The notes under the pieces are model-generated. The model had not been told where the DNA came from. It saw only the letters and a program-made list of their open reading frames with translations, and did no database searches. Positions 21,862 through 34,300 of a stretch of 64,000 nt of DNA are shown piece after piece (position 1 is the stretch's first letter; each line of letters begins with the position of its first letter). A program made the position numbers and the translations under genes. The stretch comes from Sclerodactyla briareus (Eukaryota > Echinodermata > Holothuroidea > Dendrochirotida > Sclerodactylidae): NCBI GenBank assembly GCA_026419785.1, contig JAODTK010000666.1, forward strand, positions 124,001 to 188,000, in the 5' to 3' direction.

Positions 21862-23760
21862 ACGCCCTGCTTGTAACCACGCTAACTTGGTCAGGTCCTA
21901 TAGGGTCGGCTGATACTTGGTAAAGTGTGTTCCCCATATGCGTACATGAACCCTATTGTTTTTTTGGTCAGATCTAGGTCATCTGAGTCCCAGAGGTTCA
22001 AAATCTGAAAACCGTGTAAAACGAGAGTCTAGAATGACGTGGTTGATCAAGTGAAAATTAGTTGTATAGCGTTCTATGGGGGGGGGAGTACAGGAACCCT
22101 ATTGTTTTTGGTTCCGTCGGGAGGGAATTTTGGTCGAAACTAGAAAATTGTGAAAATTTGATATTTTGCTATAAACACGATAACTCAAACCCCACCCAGA
22201 GGATGAAAGCTCATACTTGGTATGTGTGTTCCCCATGATGAGTTTTACATAAACCCTATTGTTTTTGGGTCAGCTCAGAAGTCATCTAAGGTCACCAGAG
22301 TCAAAGTCTGACAACCTGTTAAACACGATAAGGCAGAATTGGTGGTCGGATCAAGTTGAAATTAGGTGTTAGCTTTCTTATGGGAGTACAGGAAACCTAG
22401 TGTTTTGGGTTCAGGTCGGGAGTGAATTTTGGTCGAAAATAGAAAATTTGACAATTCGATATTTGGCCAATTTTGGCTTGGTAAACAGCGATAACTCGAC
22501 CCACCGGATGAATGAAGCTCATACTTGGTATGTGTGTCCCATGATGAGTACATAGACTCTATTGTTTTGGGCGTCAGGTCAGCGAGGTTCAATCTGAGGG
22601 CACCGCAGAGGTCATAAGTCTGAAAACCTTGTAAACCACGATAAGTCCAGAATGGTTGGTCTGATCAAGTTGAAATCAGAGATATAGCTTTCTTAGGGGA
22701 GTACAGGAGCCTACTCTTTTGGTTGGTTTTTTTTTTGGTTAGGTCTGGGTGAATTTTATCGAAACTAGAAATTCGAATTTCGGCAATTTCGCGCTTGTGA
22801 AACCGACAACTCGACCCCACTCGGTGGAGGTAAGCTCATACTTGGTATGTGTGTTCCCCATGATGAGTACAGGTGAACCCTATTGTTTGGGCAGGTCAAG
22901 GATCATCTGAGGTCACCAGGAAGTCAAAGTCTGAAACCTGTAAACCATGATAAGTCCAGGAAGGTGGCTGATCAAGTTAAATTAGGTGTATAGCATTTAT
23001 GGAGTACAGGAACCCTATTGTTTTGGTCAGGTCGGGGTGAATTTTGGTCGAAAATAGAACATTTGTGAAATTCGATATTTTGGCCAATTTTGGCTTGTAA
23101 ACACGATAAACTGACCGCCACCCGGATGGATGAAGCTCATACTGGTATGTGGGTTCCACAAGATGAGTACATAAACGCTATTGCTTTGGGTCAGGTCAGA
23201 GGTCATCGAGAGTCACCAGAGGTCGAAGTCCGAAACCTTGTAAACATGATAAGTCCAGACCGGTTAGTCTGATCAGGTTGAAATTGTGTGTATCGTTCTT
23301 ATGGGGAGTACATGACCGCTAGTGTTTTTTTGTAAAGGGCGGGGTGAATGCGGCTCATACTTGGTTCGTGTATTCCTCATGATGAGTACATGAAGCGCCT
23401 ATTGTTTTGGTCCGGTCAGAGGTCTCTAATGTTACCAGAGTTCATAAGTCCCCCTGAAACCTATGATTTAGTGTGGTAGTGGCTTTCTTACCAAGGGTAC
23501 AGGACCCCTATTAGTTGGTTGTAACGATAGGAAATTTGGTCAACGTTATGTTGCCTCATAATGGCTGGTACTAATCTCCCATTGTCGCGTGTGTCTGGCT
23601 CATGGGTTGACAGAAGCTGTCAAGGATCACTAAAGCTTTTGCTTTCTGGTCACATCTGGCATACGCATCTATGTAATGTTAAGCCTTACTGTTTCCTGTT
23701 TCCCGTAGCAGAACAAACGTACGAGATAACTGCGTCTTCGAGTTGGCGTCTCGCACTTTC
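21862..23760 (+). repeat. Family D tandem array, copy 2 (longest)
   Basis: Five or more units of about 290-310 bp. AAGCTCATACTTGGTATGTG, then TGTTCCCCATGATGAGTAC, recurs near 21925, 22215, 22520, 22835, 23135 and 23365. GGTCAGGTCAGAGGTCATC and GTCTGAAAACC, then ACGATAAGTCCAGAATGG, lie between. The tail (about 23540-23660: GTTATGTTGCC, CATAATGGCTGGTACTAATC, TTTGCTTTCTGGTCA) matches the tails at 1.6, 28.2 and 59.7 kb, so the element has a defined 3' boundary. Confidence 0.9.
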
Positions 23761-25895
23761 ATCACGAGAGAGTCCTTCTACGGTTGTCCCATCTCCGTGA
23801 GCCATCACGGTACGCCGTCGGGTGGCGGGGCAAGAGGGGGGGAGTTCGCTCACAGGCGCCGACCACGCCCATTACGCGGAGGAGATGCCGAGGAGATGGC
23901 AGTGATGTCGATTGTTTCAAGGCGACGGTAATAATGGTGAGTCGCAGTCCAGTGGAGTATGGTGAGTTGATCACCAAGTATGTTAGTTTTGCTTGCGAGA
24001 GGCGATCTAACCAATATTTTCCGTTCTTATCTTCGGGTATTTTTCGATGAGAACGGGTTTTGAAGTTGATGGCATCATTATGTTACACAATCCGCCAAAC
24101 ATAGATGATGTTTAGCAGGAAAACGAGTTACCTGAACAAGGAGTACTGTTCAATGGCATAATTCATTGATAATCAGTCTATTCATCTCCATTCGTACAGG
24201 CCGGCCCGAATCGAAAGACTGTATCCGAATCACTAGCAGGTAGTACGTACTTAGGGGTGGAACAACGTTTCATGTACTGTAAATATATTACTGCTCGGGA
24301 TAATTCAATGAACAGGTCATGTCTATGGGATGCATAACGCAAACACCAACACGCGTTCAAGGGGCATAATCAGTTCCCTGTAAATCAGAACTAAGGCCTA
24401 AGTAGCCCTGCTACAACTGTGGACAAAAATCTTTCTCTAATATTCATCTGTTTTTCCAGGGTCGTGATTTACATTCTTTCCAATTCATCATCATGCTTCA
24501 CATAATCTCTGGTTGAAGAAAAACATTCGAAGATTATCCGAGCACTTTAGCAACGGGCATACCTAATGCCGAAGAATTAACTGAATAATAAATGGAAATG
24601 GCTTCCTATTTCGAGCCGCCTATCGATATTCCGGAATTAACTTCACGTAATGGTTATTGATGCTGCCCGGGAGGCAGGTTTTCAACTGGAAAGACATTTC
24701 TCTACGATCCTGGTGTGGAGTACCCACTCTACCCTCGGGTATTACCAACTAAATAGAAGGTCACCTGACCTTGAATGAGCACAGCCTGTGATTATGTGAC
24801 GATTTTCGAGGAAGGCACTTGACATTTCTTTTTCCTGTGCCTGATGACGTTTTGATGACATGAATACTGCCATCAGATTCCATCTTATACATCCAATATA
24901 TCGTCATATTTGGTAAAACTATGAGTGTTCTCAAGGACGTTCTATGAAGCCAGTCCATTTCCCAGGTGGATATTGTATTGACAAGCATTCTGCTCTTCGT
25001 ATTGTATTAAATGTCTGTACTCTACCTATTTATTCGAGAGAAACAAATTATGAAGCCATAATAGGCGACAAAGACTCTGAATGTAGACATACGGTCGATG
25101 AACGTGGTCAGTAAGAAATATTTGCAATTACATGGGTGATGATGCCTTAGTTTCATATAGACCAATGACGAGCTTAACGAGCACAACTTTAAATAATCTG
25201 AGAGCGCATATATAATAACCTGGGTCATTTAGCTTTATGTTCCAGGAACGACAGAACGCAGTAACGGAAAGTGTCTTCTCCAACTTTCGAACACAATTAT
25301 TAATACTTCTATCACCACTGCTTCTGTGGTGAGCTCTGGGGGTCCGTTGTCTTTTCATGGTAATAACAAATTATCATGAGCGGTACAAGATGCATATTAT
25401 TTGCCTCATTCACTTCCGTTCGTATTTCCCTCATGTGTTCACGGAGTCTTCGTTCTTGGGATCTTCGCAGTTAAACAGGTAAACTAGTTAACCAAGAACT
25501 GTTCAACGTTGACGAAATGAAGAGGATGTTACTACCTTCCTGTTAATTAGTCCGCTGCAGGTGAACCCAAACATGATTACTAACGATTCTGCAGTTAATC
25601 AACCATGTGCGTTGCGCGGAACATGTACTTCTTTCATGAAGTCGCGACTAACAGATAGGAGTTGGAAAATGATTGGCTTTTCAATGGGAAACTCGGCACA
25701 GATTACTACTGAAGGGAAGCATACTCATCTGTTCGTTGCCTTCTGCATTCTCGATTTCGTTGATCACGTTTCCGCATCACAACAAACGTGTTCACCTGCC
25801 TCGCAAGTTAAGACGACGATCTGCTTCGTCGGACACAAGTTTGTCATTTGAATCAAACATGCATCACGCATTGTCACGTCCAGACAGCGATATTA
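23761..25895. other. Unique non-coding stretch
   Basis: ORFs are present but none has a recognisable domain. A minus-strand frame at 24761-24988 has a fairly protein-like composition, but its acceptor is poor in pyrimidines. An acceptor-like CTGTTTTTCCAG at 24451-24462 leads into a frame of only 18 codons. Neither is called. Confidence 0.4.
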
Positions 25896-26272
25896 GGCTG
25901 GTAGGCCCATATATGCGTAATGCGTGTCCGGGCGGGGATGTAAAAATCTCATATTCACGAACACGCACGGTTTGTTTCGAAATATTATAAAATGCCACAG
26001 CTCATTCATATGTGGGTCGTTTCTCGGGCTTTTTAGTTTTAAGGAAGCTTTTCATAGAATTCAATCGCGGCAATACGCATCCGTATACGCATTGTACATG
26101 TGCTTATTCCGCCTATTCAGTGTTGGTTTGCCTTCATTTATATATTTTATATATTGTGGAATCAATATCTTTCTTTGCGAACTAAATAGGACATTCAGAC
26201 ACTAGCCCCCGTTCAGTTCACGTAAATCAGCGATTTTCCAATATGCGTAAACGCATCTATGGAATCCCAGCC
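25896..26272 (+). mobile_element. MITE family M1, both termini present, 377 bp
   Basis: It starts GGCTGGTAGGCCCATATATG, then CGTAATGCG, and ends ACGCATCTATGGAATCCCAGCC. The interior (TCATAGAATTCAATCGCGG, then CAATACGCATCCG, CTTTGCGAACTAAATAGG, TTCAGTTCACGTAAATCAGC) follows the same order as the other copies. The flanking bases (TATTA and CAAGG) do not form a clean duplication. Confidence 0.8.
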
Positions 26273-26985
26273 CAAGGTACCTGACATTCTGTTAAATGAT
26301 GAGTTGTCGGAATGACAAGAAATTTTTATCGAGTATGCAGTCTCACTGAGTTGTGCAGTTTATAGAAAAGAGAGAAACTTCCAACTTAGAACTATCTGGC
26401 AAAGTCCCCGCCGCTCGAAACTCCATCGTCGCTTCGACATGTTCAGAGCATCGCATTGCATTGCGTGTGCGCTCATTAGGATGTTGTATCACATCAGATA
26501 TCGAGACTCTTCCATTCAAAAGCTAATATATAGGTCCCAAAAAGTTTCAGCAACAAGAACACACAGGCATCAGTTCATCAGATTGAGCTGGTGACTCAAG
26601 CCATCAAGGATTTTTGCCAAACTCTATCGGGACTGATTCGTTTATTTGTCGGATTCATCTCCGGTAGTCGGTATACATAGCTTTCTGAATAATGATTTTT
26701 GTATGTGTCTCATCTGATTGCATCGCGCGTTACTATACCAGTAACTTATCGATCCATCAACGTCTTTGGGACAGATATACAAGGATTCCGTGATATAGGC
26801 TATTTATCAATGATATCGATTCAACTCGAACTCAAACCAGGCTAACGTATTTTGGATTTGACATATTCAACGTGTTATTTGTCAAGGCGAATGATATTCG
26901 AGTGGACCAGAGTCAGCAGACTTTCCTTTGTGTAAGAGTGAATGAATTGCGAATTAGATAGATGAACAAATCCTGGCTGGTGTCA
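26273..26985. other. Unique non-coding stretch
   Basis: No coding or repeat signal was recognised. Confidence 0.35.
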
Positions 26986-28215
26986 CGTAAGCTAATGGTC
27001 ATCTTGGTCCGATCGAGCTGACATTTGGAATACTGTTTTTTCATGGGGAGTACAAGAACCCTTTCGTTTCTGGTGTAGAACAGAGGTCACTTTTGGTCAG
27101 AAATGGGGGATTTTTGAAACATTCCATTCGAAATATTCCAGCCAAGTTTAGCTTGTGAACACAATAGCCTGACACCTCCTGGATGGATCAAGCTCGTACT
27201 TGATACATGGGTTCCACATGATGAGTACATGATATCGTTCATTTTGTGGTGAGGTAAAAAGTCATCTGGGGTCAGCAAGGTCAACGTCTGAAAACCTTGT
27301 GGACACGATAAGTCCAGATGGGGGCTTCGTCCGATCAAGCTGAAATTTGAAATGCTGCTTTCTTATGGGTTCTTATGGAAGTAAAGATCCTTATTGTTTT
27401 TTTTAGTGTAGAGCGGGGGTCATCTTCCAGTTAGACTTGGGGAATTGTGAAAACCTGATATTTTGGCCAATTTTAGCTTGTGAACACAATAGCCTGACAC
27501 CTCCTGGATGATCAAGCTCGTACTTGATATGGATTCCAAATGATGAGTCCATGATATCTTTCATTGTGCGCTGAGGTCAAAGGTCATCTGAGGTCAGCAG
27601 AGGGCAACGTCTGAAAACCTTGTGGACACGCTAAGTCCAGAGGTCAAGCTGAAATTTGAAATGCTGCTTTCTTATGGGTTCTTATGGAAAGTACAAGAGC
27701 CTTAGTGTTTTTTTGGGGGTAAACCTGATAATTTTGGCAAATTTTATCTTGTGGACACAATAACTTAGGGCCACCTGGATGGATTGAAACTCATACTTGG
27801 TAAGTGGGATCCCCATGATGAGAACATGATCCCTATTGTTTTGGGTCAGGTCAAATTTCATCTGAGGTCACCAGGGGTCAAAGTAGAAACCCTTGTTGAC
27901 ACGGTGAGTCCGAAACGCTTGGTCCGATCAGGCTGAAATTCTGCGTTAACTCGCCACCACCTAGATGGGTCAAGCTCATGCTTGGTATGTGAGTTCCCCA
28001 AGATAATCCCTATTGTTTTGTGGTCAGGTCGAATGTGAGCAGTGGTCACAGTCCGAATACTTTTGGACACGATAAGTCCAGAACTCTTGGTCCTATTGAA
28101 ACTGAAGTTTGGTTTTTATTATCCCTTCATCCCATTTGTTCTTGTATCTGGTCATAGCTTATTAGAAATGAGTCAAGAATCACTAAGTCTAACGGCTTTT
28201 TGGTGAAGAAAACGG
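26986..28215 (+). repeat. Family D tandem array, copy 3
   Basis: About four units. Two of them share a diverged subvariant (CTTGTGAACACAATAGCCTG then ACACCTCCTGGATG) near 27152 and 27478. The usual D landmarks and the D tail (TCAAGAATCACTAAGTC then TTTTTGGTG, about 28170-28205) are present. The shared variant points to duplication within this locus. Confidence 0.85.
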
Positions 28216-28275
28216 AAGTGATCTGTTCTTGACAATGATTTTACCTGAAATTACAATGGAACGACCTAAGATAGA

Positions 28276-28440
28276 GCCCCACACTGCAAAACTAATGGTC
28301 ACTAGTTTTTACCAGGCGGATTAACTCAGTCGTTAGAGCTCCAGACTGCGACACCATTAGTTGCGCGTGGTTGACTAACTTAGGCGGATGATCTCAGTTG
28401 GTGAAGTTCCAGACTGCGAAACCATTGATAGCCCGAATTT
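28276..28440 (+). repeat. Three tandem tRNA-like (SINE head) segments
   Basis: Segment 2 (from 28315) reads GGCGGATTAACTCAGTCG, then TTAGAGCTCCAGACTGCG. Segment 3 (from 28383) reads GGCGGATGATCTCAGTTGG, then TTCCAGACTGCGAAACC. A more decayed first segment (GAGCCCCACACTGC then AAAACTAATGGT) lies at 28276-28300. These resemble a tRNA A-box and anticodon arm (YNACTCAGTNGNTTAGAGC). Spacing is about 65 bp, and no intact B-box is seen. Confidence 0.6.
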
Positions 28441-30059
28441 TTTTTTTCCGTTGTGATGTTGGACAAGATTATGTCACCTGAAATATGGTGGGCTACCCAC
28501 ATGTAAAATTGGGAACCCCGTGTGGTGACTCGTGAAGTGTAGCGAGCGCCGAATGTGACAGCCTTATCAGGGGACACGATGGAGCGACGTACTGAACTGG
28601 TGCGTCGGGAGTGACGTAAGACGCAGTAAGAGACGCAGTAAAAGATCAGGGGTAAGATTTGTAAGCGTTTCGAAAAGCGATATGTAACAACCATCATAAC
28701 TACCAAAAGGTTAATACCGCAGCGGTCTTGATGGATACACCTTCAAGAACGCTTGTAACGTATTGTTCTCAGCTCCAGAATAAGAGGTCAGACTGCTCAA
28801 GCGCCGATGGTGGTTGTGATCGAATGGTAAGAAATAGCGTTTCCTACGAGGCTTCAATTTCCTAATGGAATGGAGGTGTTGCTCCTATACTGAAAGAATA
28901 ATGGCGTCTACAGACACTAGGAGCAAAATCGAAAGTGAGCGATTGAGGATTTTTTTACCAGCGACACTGATGACACTGAAAATGCACAGGAGGTCCCGAA
29001 GAAGTCATCATTCCGGATCGGGGAATCGAAGTGGTGTTGAGAACAAAGTGACGAGAAATGTATGGAAGAAAAACGTTTTAAATTAACGGCAAAACGGTAC
29101 AGTGCTGTGTAATCGTCGGGAGAACGGCGGAGTTTTGTGACGGTATTTGCTACAGGAAAAATTATTTCGCTGCATGAATGTGTATCATTCGTTGAATGAA
29201 ACATGAAGCGATTGGTCTACTGACATCAGGCAAAATATATATCGTTCCACGAACGTTTCCATAGCAGATATCAGGAGGAATACGCTTCCGCAGCTGTCCC
29301 TCAATCGGGGGATTTGCCTCACAATGCGCCAAACGGAACGCCTTCACAAACTAACAGACTAACGTAATAGATTATACATGTTTATCTTGGATATTTGCCT
29401 CGGAATGAACCAAACTAGCCTTCACGCGAAAAAAGTAAATGGGTCCGATAATGGCGAAGTTGGACAGACGAAATGTGAAGTCTCTTGACGATGGAATCAA
29501 CTGAGACAAAAATGCATGGAAGATGAGTGGTCGACAAGCTGGGGTTGTCTTCGGGTCGAGTTCGAGAAAGATGTAAGAGAGAGAGAGAAAACATTACAAC
29601 GTGTCGACTTACGATTGAGCTGAATCGACATACAGAAGTACATTGGTGCAATTGCTACATGGATGTTGTACTTTGCTTCAAGCGATCAATGCTGCTCCTG
29701 ATAGTGGGTCGTTTGATGTCAGTATCGATATTGTTGATGAGATTCTAGTCTGTTGAGCGGAGACTGTGCGATACTCGTGACCTCATCGTGAACTATGTTG
29801 CGCATCAATAGGCCACATCTCGTGCATCCCCGTCTATCATTGCGATGTGTCGCGATGGTGCCAGTTCCCATGCATCCGAGTAATGTGTACGAATGTCTAT
29901 GGACGACTCGTTTGCCTCATGTAGCATTACGGCCTAGTAATTCTGTAGGTCCTCCTGAACCGCTGTCTACAATGCGTCGTGGAGTGATGTCTGTGCTATC
30001 CTTCAGCAAAATCACCTTCTGTCGTTATTATTCGTATGTAATTTCCTTTCTATTAGGCT

Positions 30060-30105
30060 CACGTTCCAATTGATCGTATTCAATTTCTCTAGGCACTGGA
30101 ACGTG
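30060..30105. repeat. Short inverted repeat
   Basis: CACGTTCCA (30060-30068) pairs perfectly with TGGAACGTG (30097-30105) across a 28-nt loop. Confidence 0.8.
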
Positions 30106-30862
30106 CAGAAGTGCAATAGTTTGTATAATAACTTGGTCAGATAACCTACCAAACCTACAAAACAATTAATCTCTCCTCCCTGCTAGCAATACACTCGATT
30201 TTCGTCTTGCATCCCACGGGATTTACGGGGATAGAACTACACTGGAAACCTCCGCATTAGCAATGAAGACAGGAAGAAGACCAATCCGGACGCGCCAAGG
30301 GCATAGCACTACGGTGGCATTTTTCATAACGTTTTCTTATCAGTCCAGTGGGTATATGGTGAAGACATGTGATAGGTCAACAATGCTATGCGTACTTCAA
30401 GAGATAATCGGAAGGAAAGTTGGATACCCAGTTGTTTAGACACGATCATTTTAGGGGGAATACTTTGGATTGTCCACTACTCACTGATGGACGCGATCGT
30501 TACGCACAGTCTGGATAGCATATCACAATACATTTGAGGAGATGGCGTTCAGTGATGTCTCCGGACTAAGGAGAATCCTTTGTAGGAGGAAACATTTAGC
30601 GATGATGTTCACTGTATATCACCACTGTAATTCTGTATGTTCCACTACAACATCAATGTAAGCACGGGTCGTATAAATGAACGGGTGTTATGAAACATTA
30701 TATAACCTAGTCTCTTGAAGATGAAATGAGAAAATGAGCACGCACCAGTGTGTGTTCTGTACAGATGCTCCAATGATTGTCTTAATGAAAGCACGATGCC
30801 TGTAGGTTTCCTGTTCCGAATAGAAACTACACCAAGCAGCAACAACAGCCGAAGCTGTTGGC

Positions 30863-30894
30863 AACGCTGAACTCCATCAACGCTGAACTCCATC
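30863..30894 (+). repeat. 16-bp tandem duplication
   Basis: AACGCTGAACTCCATC occurs twice without mismatch. Confidence 0.95.
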
Positions 30895-30944
30895 AAACAT
30901 ACAACAAATATATAAATTCCGTTGAACGAGTGAGTTTTTTTTGG

Positions 30945-31640
30945 CTCGCCTGAAAAAAAGTTCAGAAAGAGACTTAGTGATCACTTTGACGTTTGTTTGA
31001 GTGCACAAGCTTTCTCGTTGACAGAGTAGCCTACCCCTGAAAACAGTAGGGTCGATTTTGCTGGAGTCTTGTGTATATGTGGTATCGGGGATGGGTGATT
31101 ACGATTAGATTTTAAACACGAAAGTCATCGGAGTCACTAATTATGTTGAGTAATATGTAATTTATTGTTTACACTCGATACAACATTACTGGGCGAAGTC
31201 TATGTGCAAGGATGATTTGGTTCGGCACATAGGTAAGGGATATGAGGTATATAAAACTGATTTGACTATCAGGGTACAATATGCTAATTAAGTCATCTTC
31301 ATTATACAGCCATCGTCGAAATTTTAGGGTTTTTCGAGTTTTCACGGAACTTGGTGAATGTGGTCTACCGTCAATCCCAACATTTTAAACAAAGATTCGG
31401 GTCACTCGTGCTCGTTCAATGTGTTTATTCTGCCTAACTTATGCGAAATTTCAGTAGTTTCCATGAATCTTGTTGGGTTTGGCTAATCTTCAGTTCAGAT
31501 TTTCAAATAGATTCAAGGTTACTGGAGGTCATTCAACGTTTCTAATATGTAGATTTCATGTGAAACGTCAAAGTTTGTCGGATTTTGATGAACTGAACTG
31601 AACATGGTATGATCTACCTTTAGTCTCGAAGTAAGGACAT
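30945..31640 (+). mobile_element. Family C element, left part
   Basis: GGCTCGCCTGAAAAAAAG, then TTCAGAAAGAGACTTAG, forms the left terminal hairpin. The head follows (TGATCACTTTGACG, AGGGTCGATTTTGCTGG, TGGTATCGGGG, GATTAGATTTTAAACACG) and then about three units (GAACTTGGTGAATGTGGTC, then TACCGTCA; GGAGGTCATTCAACG; GTCGGATTTTGATGAAC). It breaks at the SINE that begins near 31640, and no right end is present. Confidence 0.8.
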
Positions 31641-32050
31641 GATAAACCAGTTTGTGGAAGAAAAGGAAAAGGAAAGATGGGGGCTCATGCTGTGAACAGC
31701 GCCTAGCTGCGGGGGCTTATGATCCCGGCACCTCAGCCCTAGCCTACCTGCCTATAATGTCCAGACGACGGGGCCAGTGCTGCCTGACAGCAGTTTCCTC
31801 CCCCAGTGCGAACACCAGGTACTCATTACAGCTGAGTGTGCCGGGACGCACCAGCAGCCAGAATCAACTGGCGCGATGAACGGTAGCTAGAGTTCGCGCC
31901 CAACCGGACTTTCCAGATTCCTTGGGCTACCTGGCAGCCAATTTGTATTTTCATGCTTGGAGAAGAAACCAACATTCCTGTACTGGGATTCGAACCCAAA
32001 ACCGTTGGGTTCCAAGCATTATCACCAGACCACTAGACCACGTTGGTTCC
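31641..32050 (-). mobile_element. tRNA-derived SINE, minus strand
   Basis: Read on the minus strand, the head (32050 downward) is GGAACCAACGTGG, then TCTAGTGG, with an A-box-like TGGTCTAGTGG (32030-32040 complement). A perfect B-box, GGGTTCGAATCCC, lies at 31985-31997. RNA polymerase III would use these two boxes as an internal promoter. A body of about 300 bp follows and ends in a pyrimidine-rich TTTCC-type tail near 31645-31665. The head is also enclosed by a 9-bp inverted repeat (GAAACCAAC near 31967, GTTGGTTCC at 32042-32050). It interrupts a family C fragment. Confidence 0.8.
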
Positions 32051-32254
32051 AATACAGAGTATTACATTATCTTGACATTAGTGTTTTGAGGAGTCGAATT
32101 CTTCTCGGGCAAATAACTTGGATTATCTTAACAGTGATGATCGTCATTAGTGACCTATGATACTCTTTGGAAGTGTGGTTCAATAGTTCTAAGTCTGTGA
32201 TCATCTTAGGTGTCATTTTGAGTTCCAAGAAGCCAGCCTAATCTGCAATGAAAC

Positions 32255-32325
32255 ACTCGCATTTGTGTGGTTTGAGCTACAGCACCACTGGTGCTCTAGT
32301 TCCCAGTTGTAAGACGATTCGTTAC
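32255..32325. repeat. Dispersed hairpin fragment shared with 50.58 kb
   Basis: GGTTTGAGCTACAGCACCAC, then TGGTGCTCTAGTT, is nearly the same as the segment at about 50580-50613. Its core AGCACCACTGGTGCT is palindromic. It looks like the terminus of another repeat family. Confidence 0.6.
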
Positions 32326-34300
32326 AACATTTGATAACGCCTGATGACATATGTGAACATAACATCTGTGACGTATGCTGTGTAAAGCATAACACGTTTA
32401 GAGATTCCAAATGCAACCTGTTTTCAAAATAACTCTTCAACCAAACACGTTCTTATCACTGGTATGATACATGTACCCTTATGGCCGCACTATGCATAAT
32501 ATTGAGAACTCTCCATTCGCTCGCGAGTATTCTCTCATCCGGTTCATTTCCTCGCATTACTGCAAGCAGTACCGTGTACGCGGGGTCTGTTTTTTTGTCC
32601 TCTTGTGTATTCCTACAAGAGCACCTTAGCGTATGTCGTGTTCCGACAAGAAGTGTGCGAGTGGAAGATTGCCTTTTTTCTCCTTCAGCCCCTGGTCGCT
32701 ACTCCAAACGATTCTCTCTCTCTCGTACTATGCTTCCTCTGATACACCACACCACTTCTTGCAGAATTGCATCGCCTTCCTTCATAGTATTTGTAATTTC
32801 TTCTCTGAGTAGTTTTTCTACGCATGACAGTCAACACCTTTGGGTTTACAGGTCCCCTTGACTCGCTCTTGTTGGATCGTGCCGGTGAATATTCGCCGTT
32901 CAGATCAGGAGCACGGCATGTCTGTTTCCGAATCTGAGTTCTTGCACTACTGTTCTTTGATTCTCATAACTAAGCAACTTTCCGAACTGAACAGAATGGA
33001 GAAAAACTTCCCCACTCGCCAACTCACTGCACCTCATCCTAACTTTGAACCAGAACCATGAACAAAACTACATAGGTTAACTCATGCACCTATTTAGTAC
33101 CCTTCCAAATTATTTCTTTTCAGCAAATGCTCTCAATGTAAAATGCGTATACCGTAACGTATCCTACACTGTTAACTTCCATGTCGTCCCTGTTTGTGTT
33201 CCCGCGGCTAATCGCCATCTCATTCACTTGGTTATTCCTTGCTCCCGGTCATTCATTTTGCAGCCGTTTTGCATCATGTATTTCCATGCAGTTGTTTACA
33301 TTCCTCTCGTTTTATATCGAGAACAAGAACGCGGCATTGATGTAAATTGTTGCGTTCGCGCATACACCCCGCTATTTTATTCATTTCGATTGTCCATCAA
33401 ATTTCTCCGTCATTGAATTTGAAAAGAAAATATCAGTCTCACGCAACACATTATGTATACATGTATCATTATTTGCAGACTTCGTTTCAGACAATGTTTT
33501 ACGCGTTGTGTATCATGTCTTGATCCAGTTGTATCGTTAGTATAGCCGAATCGTATCCATCGCCTCATACAGCTTGCCGTCGCCGGCAAGGAGTCATTAT
33601 TGCGCTGTCTTGCAGATTTATACGCTGAAAGTACCCAATCTATATCATGCACGGTTATCATTCACCATCCACATTGCATGTTATCCGTTGTTATCAAACC
33701 AATGATTAGTCACTCTCAAAGAAAAAAAAAAAAAACCAGCTTCACATGTAACAAACTCGACACAAGTAGCATCAGCGTTTTCACATAGGCCGAAAATGCG
33801 CTAAGGATCTGAGACTCGCCGTGAGTCAACCATCCATTGAGTAAACGCCAAGGTTTCGAATATATAAAGTCCCAATGTATGCCTGTATAAAAAAAGAAAA
33901 AAAAAACGATACCTACTGAGAACTTGTCAGCGTAGGATAACTGTGTCCATAACGAGTGAAACTACCACCGATGGCTTATTGTAAGCCACCATGTCAAATG
34001 TAACATGGGAAAGAGGCCTGAATACACTGACTTGGTTCTACAGATAAATATCCCTTCTGTTTATCTGGATACTGCTTAAAAATCGAGAAAATACGTTCTT
34101 CGTGATTATCTATATATTCAATCTACTTATTGTCCAATGTGTTATTGTCTGATTACTCTATTTATATTAATATTATTCAATTGCTCCATTTATTATTTAG
34201 ATTACTCTTGATGAAATAGTTCAATTACTTATTTGCACACAGTACAATCACTTAAATAAGTCTTCCTACTAACGCCTTCACTACGTTTTGCACATTTCAT
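32326..34300. other. Unique stretch with overlapping ORFs, no gene supported
   Basis: Plus-strand ORFs at 32481-32861 and 33084-33416 are long for the window but show no domain. The second has a fair 3' splice site (TTATTTCTTTTCAG at 33109-33122) but no good donor, so an exon cannot be established. 34100-34260 is AT-rich. Confidence 0.35.

Larger units (their letters stand above)
28441..30940. other. Unique non-coding stretch
   Basis: It includes T10 at 28439-28448 and the small inverted repeat and 16-bp duplication listed separately. Opposing ORFs near 28865-29204 and 29415-30073 lack recognisable domains. Confidence 0.4.

Noticed and set aside
21862-23760. Repeat array considered as CRISPR
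   Set aside because: Units are about 300 bp, diverged along their whole length and lack uniform short repeats with unique spacers. The window is eukaryotic.
24451-24520. Acceptor CTGTTTTTCCAG considered as the start of a last exon
   Set aside because: The longest frame is 18 codons, with no poly(A) signal nearby.
24761-24988. Minus-strand ORF with protein-like composition considered as an exon
   Set aside because: The acceptor lacks a pyrimidine tract, the donor (AAG|GTCAGG) is only moderate, and no domain was recognised.
31985-32040. Considered as a functional tRNA gene
   Set aside because: The A and B boxes are good but the anticodon arm does not pair and the 3' acceptor side is not next to the T arm. 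A SINE head explains it better.
33109-33416. Acceptor TTATTTCTTTTCAG followed by an open frame
   Set aside because: No good donor and no recognisable domain were found, so the exon could not be bounded.
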